From Bacteroidia bacterium (lineage in GTDB: Bacteria > Bacteroidota > Bacteroidia > Bacteroidales > CAJPTX01): DNA of 22,253 bases. A program made the position numbers and the translations under genes. How positions within the stretch are numbered: the first letter of the stretch is position 1; the number at the start of each line of letters is the position of its first letter. Of this stretch, positions 15,243 through 22,253 are shown piece after piece. The notes below the pieces were generated by a model that was not told the DNA's origin, made no database searches, and worked only from the letters and a program-made list of their open reading frames with translations. The stretch lies in contig CAJPTV010000025.1 of assembly GCA_905373665.1 (NCBI GenBank), positions 1 through 22,253 of the forward strand. The letters are read 5' to 3'.

Positions 15243-16124
15243 TTACAACTCTTGGAAGCTCTCAACAGTGGCAGTAGCCTCGGTTTTCTTAATGAGCCCT
15301 TGGAGGACGTTCCCTGGTCCGAGCTCAACGAAATCCGTGAAGCCATCAGCTACCATAGCACGCACTATCTGTGTCCAACGCACAGGCGAGGTTAACTGCT
15401 TGATGAGGTTCGCTTTAATCTCCACAGGGTCAGTATGCGGTTTTGCATCAACGTTCTGATAGATGGGGCAGTTCGCCTTGGCAAACTGCGTCTTCTCTAT
15501 CGCATCAGCCAACTTTTGGCGAGCAGGCTCCATGAGCGGACTGTGGAAAGCTCCACCGACCTTGAGCGGCATCGCACGCTTTGCCCCCGCAGCCTTAAGC
15601 TGTTCACACGCCTTTTCAATCCCTTCCATGCTCCCCGAGATCACAAGCTGTCCGGGGCAGTTGTAGTTCGCAGGTACGACCACCTCGGGGATGGCTGCAC
15701 AAACCTCCTCGACCTTCGCATCGTCCAAACCAATGATGGCTGCCATCGTAGAGGGTTGCAACTCACATGCCTCTTGCATCGCCTGCGCACGTGCCGACAC
15801 GAGACGCAAACCATCCTCGAAAGAGAGTGCCCCGCTCGCCACCAATGCGCTAAACTCGCCAAGCGAGTGTCCCGCTACGGCTTCTGGCTTTGCTGCGTTG
15901 AAAAGGCGTGCCAATACGACCGAGTGAAGGAATACGGCAGGTTGGGTCACCTTCGTTTGCCGTTGCGCCTCTTCTGGACCATTGAACATAACCTCTGTGA
16001 TATCAAAGCCAAGGATCTGGTTGGCTTGTGTAAAAAGCGCCTTTGCTTCGGAGGATTGGTCGTAAAGGGGTTTCCCCATCCCAACGAACTGTGCCCCCTG
16101 TCCGGGAAAAACAAATGCTTTCAT
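15243..16124 (-). CDS. fabD: Malonyl-CoA:ACP transacylase
   Basis: It moves malonyl groups from CoA to acyl carrier protein for fatty-acid synthesis in the cytoplasm. The 293-residue protein is normal in length. Family landmarks are FPGQGAQFVGMG (6-17), the nucleophile elbow GHSLGE with Ser87, Arg112 (SARAQAM), and catalytic His194 in GAFHSPLM. Late motifs VRWTQIV and FVELGPGNVLQGL are also present. No other fab genes are adjacent. It has its own TAnnTTTG box and a strong terminator, so it is a single-gene transcription unit. Confidence 0.97.
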   Translation of the reverse strand: MKAFVFPGQGAQFVGMGKPLYDQSSEAKALFTQANQILGFDITEVMFNGPEEAQRQTKVTQPAVFLHSVVLARLFNAAKPEAVAGHSLGEFSALVASGALSFEDGLRLVSARAQAMQEACELQPSTMAAIIGLDDAKVEEVCAAIPEVVVPANYNCPGQLVISGSMEGIEKACEQLKAAGAKRAMPLKVGGAFHSPLMEPARQKLADAIEKTQFAKANCPIYQNVDAKPHTDPVEIKANLIKQLTSPVRWTQIVRAMVADGFTDFVELGPGNVLQGLIKKTEATATVESFQEL

Positions 16125-16153
16125 GAGCTAAAAGTTTTTGTGTCTATCCTAGA

Positions 16154-16161
16154 CAAAATTA
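16154..16161 (-). promoter_or_regulatory. fabD promoter -7 box (TAATTTTG)
   Basis: TAATTTTG on the minus strand is a perfect TAnnTTTG match, 29 nt before the fabD ATG, in the 63-bp gap after the mgtC-like gene. Confidence 0.55.
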
Positions 16162-16187
16162 CTGCTTTCTGAGTAATAGAGCGTCCC

Positions 16188-16886
16188 CTAACGATACTCT
16201 TGTACCAAACGCACCGAACGTACCGAGGGGAGCGAGGCAATACGGGTAAGGAGCGTATCGGGGGGAATATCCTCCGAGATGCGAATATGAAAGATTGCCC
16301 GTGCCGGGACATCGCCCCCAAGGTGGAGGTCTATCGTACGTACACGGATTTTACTCTCTTTCAACATACTGCGCACCTCTTGTAGAGCAAGTGCCGAGGG
16401 GTCATAGATAAGCTCAATGGTCTTGAAAAATTCGGTTGTAAAGAGCCTTTGTTCAAACGACTCGAAGCCCACAAGCACAATCAATACAAACACCGTAGCG
16501 ACGACGGCAAACCAAAAGAGCCCCAACCCGATGATGATACCAATGGCCGCCGTAACCCAGATGGTAGCAGCCGTGGTAATCCCCCGCACCGTAGCGCCGA
16601 ACTTAACTATCGCCCCTGCACCAAGGAAACCGATGCCGCTCATTATCTGCGCAGCTATGCGCGCCGCATCGCTTTTGAGCGCCACACCCTCCGTGGCAAG
16701 CGGGAGGTACATAGAGGCAATGGTCACGATGGTAGAACCAATGCAGATGAGGATATGGGTACGCATCCCCGCAGGTTGGCGGTGCATCTCACGCTCGATA
16801 CCAATGCAGAGCCCCAGAAAGATACTCAATAGGAGACGCAGCAGGAGGGTGTGAAAGGGCAACGAAGGGTCGGAAAAGAGTTCCAT
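16188..16886 (-). CDS. MgtC/SapB family inner-membrane protein
   Basis: A 232-residue inner-membrane protein of the MgtC/SapB family. Family members modulate F-ATPase and survival under low magnesium or inside hosts in enterobacteria; in Bacteroidota the role is undefined. The N-terminal half has about five hydrophobic segments. They carry the family signatures LGLCIGIERE, GMRTHILICIGS and IGFLGAGAI, with the conserved acidic and Arg residues present. The C-terminal part (about 150-232, IELIYDPSALALQEVRSMLKE onward) looks like the ACT-like cytosolic domain of longer MgtC proteins. It lies 12 bp after the phosphatase-fold gene and is the last member of the Smr-ychF-phosphatase-mgtC unit. Confidence 0.9.
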   Translation of the reverse strand: MELFSDPSLPFHTLLLRLLLSIFLGLCIGIEREMHRQPAGMRTHILICIGSTIVTIASMYLPLATEGVALKSDAARIAAQIMSGIGFLGAGAIVKFGATVRGITTAATIWVTAAIGIIIGLGLFWFAVVATVFVLIVLVGFESFEQRLFTTEFFKTIELIYDPSALALQEVRSMLKESKIRVRTIDLHLGGDVPARAIFHIRISEDIPPDTLLTRIASLPSVRSVRLVQEYR

Positions 16887-16898
16887 GATACGGGGGGA

Positions 16899-18584
16899 TT
16901 AAGGACGCTTAGGCAGATCGTTCCAATCACTTACGCCGGGGATAGGGTTACCCTCTGAGGCATTCGGTGAGCGGATGTATAGCAGACGTACGAGCGTCTC
17001 CGCAATGTCGTGAAGGTAGACAGGCGAAGCAATTTTCCTACTCTCTAGCTTCCAGCCGTAAAAGACCAGTGGTATGTGGTTTTCGTAGGAATAGTGCGCA
17101 TTACGCGCCTTGGGCGAACGATCTGACTGTACGACCCAGCCTGGAAGCAGGTCAATAAGCAAATGCCCCGACCGCTTCGGGTGAAAGCCCTCTAATGCCC
17201 GACGCAAGCGCGGATTTGCCCCACCCGACCATTGTGCCACGTGCATCGGGTAAACAGAAGCCACCCCTGCAAAGTCTTGTAGAAACTTCGCCGCCGTCTG
17301 TTCTACCTGCTGGAGCGGGAGGTGCGACTTCTCCAAAAGCGCTTCGTTGAGGTAGAAGGATTGTCCGGCGTAGCCCACCACGACGTCTTTCGCGCCATAA
17401 AGCGCAGAGAGGTAACTAGAAAGCATATAGTTCGCCTTGTCTGGGTTGAAATACCCCGCAGGGATTCCCCCCTGCGAAAGCACCCACGGGCTCGGCGCAG
17501 GCGCGTAGGCCGAGGTGAGCACCACGAGGTACTCTTTACGCCCGACGGTGTAATCGAGGTACTCGAGGAGGTTAGCCAGCTCCTTATCGAAACGCACGAG
17601 GGCGTCACGAAACTGCGCAGACTCCTGCCCATAAATCTCGGCAATCCGCTCAAAGGGGGTAAAGTAGACCGAGAGACAGTCGGGGGTATTGCCCCGCCCC
17701 ACGCCGTCATATTCCACGGCAGCGATAATCAGGTCTCGCAACAGCGAGTTTCCACTCGGAGTATAGGGCAAACGTGCATAGCCCGAGCCAGGGATCGGGA
17801 GCTCCCCTCGCAACGCCGTGTCAGGCTTTTCGGAGGTGGGTCTACGCGCCAAGCGTCCCGCAGGGGCAGTGGCTTTGGGAAGCTCCCACGTGGCGGCATT
17901 GTAGGTCGGCGCAAGGTTCTTTTCGTTGAACTGTTGCACCCAAGTAGGGAGGGCGTCAGCATAATAGCTCGAGGTGACCCAGCGTCCGCTCTTGGGTTCA
18001 AACCAAAGTGCTGCGTCAAGCGAACGCCCGCCTAACAAGATGGCATCGACAGGGTCGTAGGCAATGGAATAGAGTCGTGCCTTAGGGTAACGTTGCCGCC
18101 AAGAATCTGAGAGCGAAGAGACTAAGAGCTTGCGCGGGGAATAGCTCGCCCCCGAAGCTTGATTAGAACCAATGGTGTGCACAAAGTCGTCCTCGCCGAA
18201 GCGTTCGGAACGATAGGTCACGTGCGAATACCACGCGTAGTCCACCACGCCGTGGCGGTTAGGATTTGCCCCCGTAGCAAGGGTAGCAAGCCCTGCAGGC
18301 GCATTACCAAGAAGATAGGCATAGCGCGCATCATGACAGACCACCCCACGCGAGTAGAGGCGTGGCAGTCCGTTAGGGTCGAGGGCTTCCCAATGGAGGT
18401 CTACCGTCTCACTACCGAGCGCTCCTAACACCAGCTGTAAAATGAGCTTTGGAGGCTTATCTAAGCGCGGATTATGAGCTAGTAGTATATACGGAGCAAA
18501 AAGAAGGAAAAAGAGAAACGTGAGGGCTTTTACGCGCGATATGGATATGATGCGACGTTTCTCCTCGTCTGGCGTGTGTGACAT
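16899..18584 (-). CDS. Membrane-anchored alkaline-phosphatase-fold protein, probably catalytically inactive
   Basis: This 561-residue protein resembles PafA-type phosphatases/phosphodiesterases. A hydrophobic N-terminal segment (about 20-36, LTFLFFLLFAPYILLA) suggests a signal or anchor facing the periplasm. The fold is recognisable in KLILQLVLGALGS, ATGANPNRHGVVDYAWYS, EYLVVLTSAYAP and ENHIPLVFYGW, with DIAETLVRLLYI near the end. Aligned by eye, however, the first metal Asp (VVDQM) is Gly and the nucleophile Thr (T-x-x-G-H) is Ala with the following His as Leu. The TADH metal pair reads TSAY and the D-x3-H metal pair is missing. Only the late His (HIPLVFYG) remains. It may act as a binding or structural protein. 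ychF ends 9 bp upstream and mgtC starts 12 bp downstream. Confidence 0.8.
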   Translation of the reverse strand: MSHTPDEEKRRIISISRVKALTFLFFLLFAPYILLAHNPRLDKPPKLILQLVLGALGSETVDLHWEALDPNGLPRLYSRGVVCHDARYAYLLGNAPAGLATLATGANPNRHGVVDYAWYSHVTYRSERFGEDDFVHTIGSNQASGASYSPRKLLVSSLSDSWRQRYPKARLYSIAYDPVDAILLGGRSLDAALWFEPKSGRWVTSSYYADALPTWVQQFNEKNLAPTYNAATWELPKATAPAGRLARRPTSEKPDTALRGELPIPGSGYARLPYTPSGNSLLRDLIIAAVEYDGVGRGNTPDCLSVYFTPFERIAEIYGQESAQFRDALVRFDKELANLLEYLDYTVGRKEYLVVLTSAYAPAPSPWVLSQGGIPAGYFNPDKANYMLSSYLSALYGAKDVVVGYAGQSFYLNEALLEKSHLPLQQVEQTAAKFLQDFAGVASVYPMHVAQWSGGANPRLRRALEGFHPKRSGHLLIDLLPGWVVQSDRSPKARNAHYSYENHIPLVFYGWKLESRKIASPVYLHDIAETLVRLLYIRSPNASEGNPIPGVSDWNDLPKRP

Positions 18585-18593
18585 CCTCTCCCC

Positions 18594-19694
18594 CTAGACA
18601 TTAAAGCGGAAGTGCATGATGTCCCCATCCTTCACCACATAGTCCTTTCCTTCGATAGCCAACTTACCCGCGTCGCGACATGCCGACTCCGAACCGAGAC
18701 GCACGTAGTCGTCATACTTAATCACCTCGGCACGGATAAATCCCTTCTCAAAGTCCGTATGGATGATGCCCGCCGTTTGAGGCGCTTTCATCCCCGTGCG
18801 GAAAGTCCACGCACGGCTCTCGTCAGCCCCCGTCGTGTAAAAGGTTTCAAGCCCTAGGAGGGCATACGCCGCTTTGATAAGAAGGGCAACGCCCGGCTCT
18901 TTCAAGCCCATCTCTTCAAGGAAGAGCGTTCGCTCCTCTGCACTTTCCAGCTCGGCAATCTCCGCCTCCATTTGTGCCGAAATAACCAACACTAGCGTAT
19001 CATCTGCCGCCACGGCGTTGCGCACCGCCTCTACGTGTTGATTGCCCTTTGCTGCGGAATTAACGTCCACGTTGCAAACGTAGAGGACGGGCTTGATGGT
19101 CAGGAACTGCTGTTCGAGGATATAGGCACGTTCGTCATCCTCTAGCTTCATTGCGCGGAGGTTTGCCCCCTCCATGAGGTGCTGGCGTGCACGCTGTAGG
19201 AGCTCCACTTGCTGTTTGAGGGCACGGTCTGCTGAGACGCGCGCCTGTTTCTCCATCTTCACGAGGCGAGCATCGATGCTCTCTAGGTCGCGGAGTTGTA
19301 GTTCGGTATCGATAATCCCCATGTCGCGGATAGGGTCTACGCCGCCCTCTACGTGCGAGATGTTAGCGTCTTCGAAGCAACGCAGGACGTGGATAATCGC
19401 CTGCGTCTCGCGGATGTGTGCTAGGAACTGATTGCCCAGCCCTTCGCCCTTTGATGCGCCCCGTACCAAGCCTGCAATATCGACGATTTCCACCACGGCA
19501 GGAATCACCTTCTTAGGGTGGTCAATCGCGACCAAGCGCTCGAGACGTTCGTCTGGGACGACGGCTACCCCCACATTGGGGTCTATGGTACAGAAAGGGA
19601 AGTTGGCAGCCTCGGCCTTTGCAGAGGAAATGCAGTTGAAAAGGGTCGACTTACCGACGTTGGGCAGTCCGACAATACCACACTTGAGTGACAT
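18594..19694 (-). CDS. ychF: Ribosome-associated ATPase/GTPase YchF (OLA1 family)
   Basis: This Obg-family translational NTPase prefers ATP and binds ribosomes. The ATG at 19692-19694 (MSLKCGIVGLPNVGKS) gives 366 residues, the normal size. The upstream extension of the frame is unsupported. The P-loop is GLPNVGKST (8-16), followed by FPFCTIDPNVGVA (switch region) and DIAGLVRGASKGEGLGNQFL (G3). The G4-like NVDV replaces NKxD, as expected for the ATP-preferring YchF branch. A coiled-coil arm (about 130-210) and a C-terminal TGS domain (GMKAPQTAGIIHTDFEKGF...KDGDIMHFRFNV) complete the fold. It starts 16 bp after the DUF2027-Smr gene and is co-transcribed with it. Confidence 0.97.
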   Translation of the reverse strand: MSLKCGIVGLPNVGKSTLFNCISSAKAEAANFPFCTIDPNVGVAVVPDERLERLVAIDHPKKVIPAVVEIVDIAGLVRGASKGEGLGNQFLAHIRETQAIIHVLRCFEDANISHVEGGVDPIRDMGIIDTELQLRDLESIDARLVKMEKQARVSADRALKQQVELLQRARQHLMEGANLRAMKLEDDERAYILEQQFLTIKPVLYVCNVDVNSAAKGNQHVEAVRNAVAADDTLVLVISAQMEAEIAELESAEERTLFLEEMGLKEPGVALLIKAAYALLGLETFYTTGADESRAWTFRTGMKAPQTAGIIHTDFEKGFIRAEVIKYDDYVRLGSESACRDAGKLAIEGKDYVVKDGDIMHFRFNV

Positions 19695-19710
19695 ATCTAG
19701 GGAATATTGT

Positions 19711-20799
19711 TTATTCGCGTACGAGAATGACAAGGGTCGCCCCGTAACCAAATTCTTTGAAAGAAGCGTCTTGGTACTTACACACTGGGTAATCCATCCG
19801 CAAGACACGCTGTACTTCGCGCTGCAGGGTCTGTTTCCCCACCCCATGAATCGCCACCAAGCGCTTAATGTGTACGTTCTTGAGTGCCTCGTCCATAGCC
19901 CGTCGGAAGTGCTGGATTTGGAACTCGAGCTTCTCGGTGGGGGTCATCGTGCTCTCTTTGATGTTGGTAAGCTTCTCAAAATGGAGGTCGACCACCATCT
20001 GCTCAGCCGCTGGCACGCCTTTGGGCGGTTCTTTGCGTGGGGCTTTTTCCTCCTCTAGGGTGTCTGAGTTCTGGTTTACCAAGACTTCAAGTTCGTGCTC
20101 TTTGGCTTCGTCGCGTATGGCAAGGAGGAGGAGCTCCTCTTCCAAGAACCTATTTTCGCGAAACGAACGTGGGCGTGTGAACTCATTACCATTGATGGTG
20201 AGGTCTGCGCCAAAGGGCGTGCGCAGGTCATGCGCCCCCAGCGAATAGTAGAGCCCTTGGATGTGTAGCGAAACGTAAAGGAACAGCTCCTTTGCCTTGA
20301 TATCGCACACACGACGGCAGCACTGGCGCGCCACCTTCCCGCCGAAGAAAGTGATAGATTTTGCCCGCTCGAAACGCGAGAGGGTGAGAAAAAGGTCGTC
20401 GTTCGACTCGTTGATGACGTAGAGCGTATACGGGCCACGAAGAATATCTTGCGGGTCAGCGGGTGCAAAGCCCAAGTAGAGCCCCTCGACGCCGATGCGC
20501 GGAGAATGTAGGGGGATGTGCACCGACTGCTTCTCTGGTTCAGGGAGGATAGGTTCGCCCCTCTGCGCAGCCAACGATGCCACCACAGAAGGGGGTGTTT
20601 GTGGCGCGATATGTTCGCTCTTATTGGCGAGGGAAACGAGCTCTGGAGGCGAATCCACCACGAGTTCGGAGGCAAGCATCGGGATCTCGAACCCGTCAGG
20701 GGTTCGCACCAACCAACGGAGTTTATCGATTTTTTTAACGACCTCGCCGCCGCCTACCTCGTTAAGGAAGCGGACTTTGTCCCCGACTTGGATAGTCAT
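19711..20799 (-). CDS. DUF2027 and Smr domain protein
   Basis: A 362-residue cytoplasmic protein. The start is the ATG at 20797-20799 (MTIQVGDKVRFLNEVGGG), since a longer frame would begin inside the -7 box. The N-terminal segment (about 1-60) is a small beta domain with KVRFLNEVGGGEVVK. The middle region matches DUF2027 (GLYLGFAPADP, LYVINESNDDLFLTLS). The last ~75 residues are an Smr domain: DLHFEKL, then the IHGVGKQTLQREV turn, then GATLVIL. Smr domains are linked to DNA nicking or RNA cleavage in MutS2 and other proteins. Here the domain is not attached to MutS, and the fusion is a Bacteroidota hallmark with unknown role. It leads a four-gene unit with ychF. Confidence 0.92.
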   Translation of the reverse strand: MTIQVGDKVRFLNEVGGGEVVKKIDKLRWLVRTPDGFEIPMLASELVVDSPPELVSLANKSEHIAPQTPPSVVASLAAQRGEPILPEPEKQSVHIPLHSPRIGVEGLYLGFAPADPQDILRGPYTLYVINESNDDLFLTLSRFERAKSITFFGGKVARQCCRRVCDIKAKELFLYVSLHIQGLYYSLGAHDLRTPFGADLTINGNEFTRPRSFRENRFLEEELLLLAIRDEAKEHELEVLVNQNSDTLEEEKAPRKEPPKGVPAAEQMVVDLHFEKLTNIKESTMTPTEKLEFQIQHFRRAMDEALKNVHIKRLVAIHGVGKQTLQREVQRVLRMDYPVCKYQDASFKEFGYGATLVILVRE

Positions 20800-20844
20800 G
20801 TTCTTTTCCCTCTCTTGTCGCCCCCAGACGTTTGGGAGTGGACA

Positions 20845-20852
20845 CAAAGGTA
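20845..20852 (-). promoter_or_regulatory. Promoter -7 box of the Smr-ychF unit (TACCTTTG)
   Basis: TACCTTTG on the minus strand matches TAnnTTTG perfectly, 45 nt before the DUF2027-Smr ATG. It is the only perfect box in the gap after the restriction gene and would drive the four-gene unit down to mgtC. Confidence 0.55.
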
Positions 20853-20926
20853 AGAAACTAGCGGGATTGAGTCCGTAGGGCGGACGCCCCGTAGTTGCGA
20901 CAAGCGATTAGCGTGTATTAAATAGG

Positions 20927-20958
20927 GAAGCCGCCTCAGGTAAAACTGGGGCGGCTTC
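20927..20958 (-). terminator. Hairpin terminator after the DUF262/DUF1524 gene
   Basis: GAAGCCGCC (20927-20935) and GGCGGCTTC (20950-20958) pair perfectly. The inner CAG/CTG pairing across a wobble makes a 13-bp stem with a 6-nt loop. It lies 34 bp after the stop codon. The T-tract is modest on either strand (TTCTTTGTT on plus, CCTATTTAATA on minus), so it may also act on the opposite strand. Confidence 0.7.
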
Positions 20959-20992
20959 TTTGTTCTAACTTGTTATAGAGTGGGGGAAGAGA

Positions 20993-22253
20993 TTATTTTA
21001 CCAAATCATAGCGGCGGAGGAAGGCGAGCAGGGTCTGGAAGATGCACTCCGTGCGCTCCTTGATATCCTCTTCGGTAAAATCTGCTTTGTTGGAAGCAAG
21101 ATCGCGCAGGTCTCTAATCATGGTAGGTTTACGCTTGTCGTCGCGCGTCCCGAGATAATAGGCACGTTTGTCTTCGAAGCGGAAGTCAGAGGCTCGGATA
21201 TTGAGATTGCTTTCCATGATAGACTTATTCCCCAAGAGTTCAACACAGCTCGGGTCGCTAAGTGCTCCTTGTACGGTGGCTCTGTTCTTGGAAAAGATAT
21301 GTTCGACGCTAATCTTCTTTCCCGTGGGGATGAGTTCTTGTTGCGGATTCTGGTACGCATACCAGTAGAGTAGGAATTTCACCGACTGGTTACGCGAAGC
21401 ACTAAAGGTTTCAAAAGCTTCGCGGATATAGTCTTCATTCCACAAGGCATGCTTCGTGAAATCAATAGTTCGATCCTTAGCATAATTCGCCATTTCGTCA
21501 TAGAGAGGGGTACGGAGATAATCAAGCCCTGGTTTGCAAACCGCATACAGCAAAACACAAGCAATAAGACGCTCCAAGAGGTCTAACCACGCTTCGTTGG
21601 TCGCGGGCGGATCGAGAAGATAATAGACGGTTATGAAGTGTGAGGGGAGTATGTTAGAGGCCTGCGCAAGAATAGAGAAACACTTAAGCACATCTAGAGA
21701 ATAGAGGCTCGTATCCTGCTCAAAGATATCGCTCCAGAAGCGTGCAATCTTCTGTAAAGTTGGGAAGACCTCGTCCTTTCGCAAAGCGCTGTAGTCATTT
21801 TTCTCAAAGAAGCTCCGAGTTCCTTGGGTCATCAATCCCGTCTCGTTCTCCAACGCCCTAATGTAGAACATATATTTGATAAATAGCTCGTCCATCGGGG
21901 TTGCATTATACGGGTGAAAAAGCTGTTCACAACGCTCGGAAAGGTCTCGCCACTGTTCCACAAAGTTGCTTCTTTCCTCCTCGCCTTTTTCCTTGTAAAA
22001 CCTGTAGAGTTTCGAGTAAAAGATGTCTGCATCTGAGAGGGGAAGCCCTCGGTCATTGAGCGTAGAAAAGATGAGAAGAGCAGCGTCCTGATCCGAGGTC
22101 TCGATTGGAAATAATACACAGTTGCGCATGGCACGCTGTGGAAAATAGGCAAAGTAGGAAGGACAGTCATTTTTGAATACCGCAATCTTCTTTTCAAAGA
22201 AACGGTAGTTCTTAGCATACCGATTCTTCGCCCCCGCAGGGGCGTTTCCAGTG
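20993..22253 (-). CDS. DUF262/DUF1524 (GmrSD-like) restriction protein, 5' end outside the window
   Basis: This is the C-terminal ~419 residues of a protein whose reading frame is open to the right edge, through RYAKNYRFFEKKIAVF before the internal Met at 22129. The DUF262 segment is recognisable by IFSTLNDRGLPLSDADIF. After a helical middle region comes the DUF1524 His-Me nuclease part: ISVEHIFSKN (His present, but Ser where Pro is usual), then LGNKSIMESNLNIRASDFRFEDKRAYY and DFTEEDIKERTE. Family members such as GmrSD cut modified phage DNA, and others are orphan defence proteins. The N-terminal DGQQR-type NTPase motifs, which would decide whether it is complete, lie outside the window. A hairpin terminator follows. 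Confidence 0.88.
   Translation of the reverse strand, partial: TGNAPAGAKNRYAKNYRFFEKKIAVFKNDCPSYFAYFPQRAMRNCVLFPIETSDQDAALLIFSTLNDRGLPLSDADIFYSKLYRFYKEKGEEERSNFVEQWRDLSERCEQLFHPYNATPMDELFIKYMFYIRALENETGLMTQGTRSFFEKNDYSALRKDEVFPTLQKIARFWSDIFEQDTSLYSLDVLKCFSILAQASNILPSHFITVYYLLDPPATNEAWLDLLERLIACVLLYAVCKPGLDYLRTPLYDEMANYAKDRTIDFTKHALWNEDYIREAFETFSASRNQSVKFLLYWYAYQNPQQELIPTGKKISVEHIFSKNRATVQGALSDPSCVELLGNKSIMESNLNIRASDFRFEDKRAYYLGTRDDKRKPTMIRDLRDLASNKADFTEEDIKERTECIFQTLLAFLRRYDLVK

Noticed and set aside
15435..16172. Plus-strand open frame of about 245 codons opposite fabD
   Set aside because: It is antisense to a complete FabD with all catalytic residues and has no recognisable motif.
19695..19847. 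51-codon N-terminal extension of YchF
   Set aside because: It overlaps the end of the Smr gene and precedes the canonical MSLKCGIVG start; no homology to YchF is visible in it.
1..22253. tRNA, rRNA, intact insertion sequence or prophage genes
   Set aside because: None was recognised by eye on either strand; no transposase, integrase or structural phage motif appears in any reading frame examined.

Overview
The window reads as a chromosomal segment of a Bacteroidota member, most likely Porphyromonas or a close relative. Four observations support this. A large cell-surface protein ends in a type IX secretion (T9SS) sorting domain. At least five genes are preceded by perfect matches to the Bacteroidetes -7 promoter box TAnnTTTG. 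SecA is long, with a C-terminal CxCx8CC zinc finger. A DUF2027-Smr protein, an AAA-ATPase/PD-(D/E)XK family gene and a PPIase-less SurA-like lipoprotein, all typical of the phylum, are present. Base composition is roughly balanced. Every convincing gene lies on the minus strand, so transcription runs from the high-coordinate end to the low-coordinate end.

Layout from right to left (direction of transcription). A DUF262/DUF1524 (GmrSD-like) restriction protein enters from the right edge and ends at 20993 in front of a hairpin. Next comes a tight four-gene unit: DUF2027-Smr, ychF, a membrane-anchored alkaline-phosphatase-fold protein whose catalytic residues look lost, and an MgtC/SapB membrane protein (20799 to 16188, gaps of 9-16 bp). 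fabD follows with its own promoter and a strong intrinsic terminator. Then an AAA-ATPase/PD-(D/E)XK gene sits between two perfect 22-bp direct repeats. secA, argS, folC and a SurA-N-like lipoprotein gene follow. After that a 905-residue T9SS cargo protein made of beta-rich repeats and BIG2 domains is bracketed by perfect 64-bp direct repeats. Last come hsdM and the 5' part of hsdR, which runs off the left edge.

The middle of the window is housekeeping: protein export, aminoacylation, folate, fatty-acid initiation and ribosome-associated GTPase genes. Its edges and insertion points carry defence and surface genes. The two direct-repeat pairs are the most informative features. The 64-bp pair duplicates the hsdM promoter, leader and first six codons on the far side of the surface-protein gene, which suggests that a cassette inserted between hsdM and the lipoprotein gene, possibly capturing the hsdM promoter. 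The 22-bp pair around the ATPase gene has a similar architecture and shares half of the fabD terminator. No rRNA, tRNA, CRISPR array or intact insertion sequence was seen.
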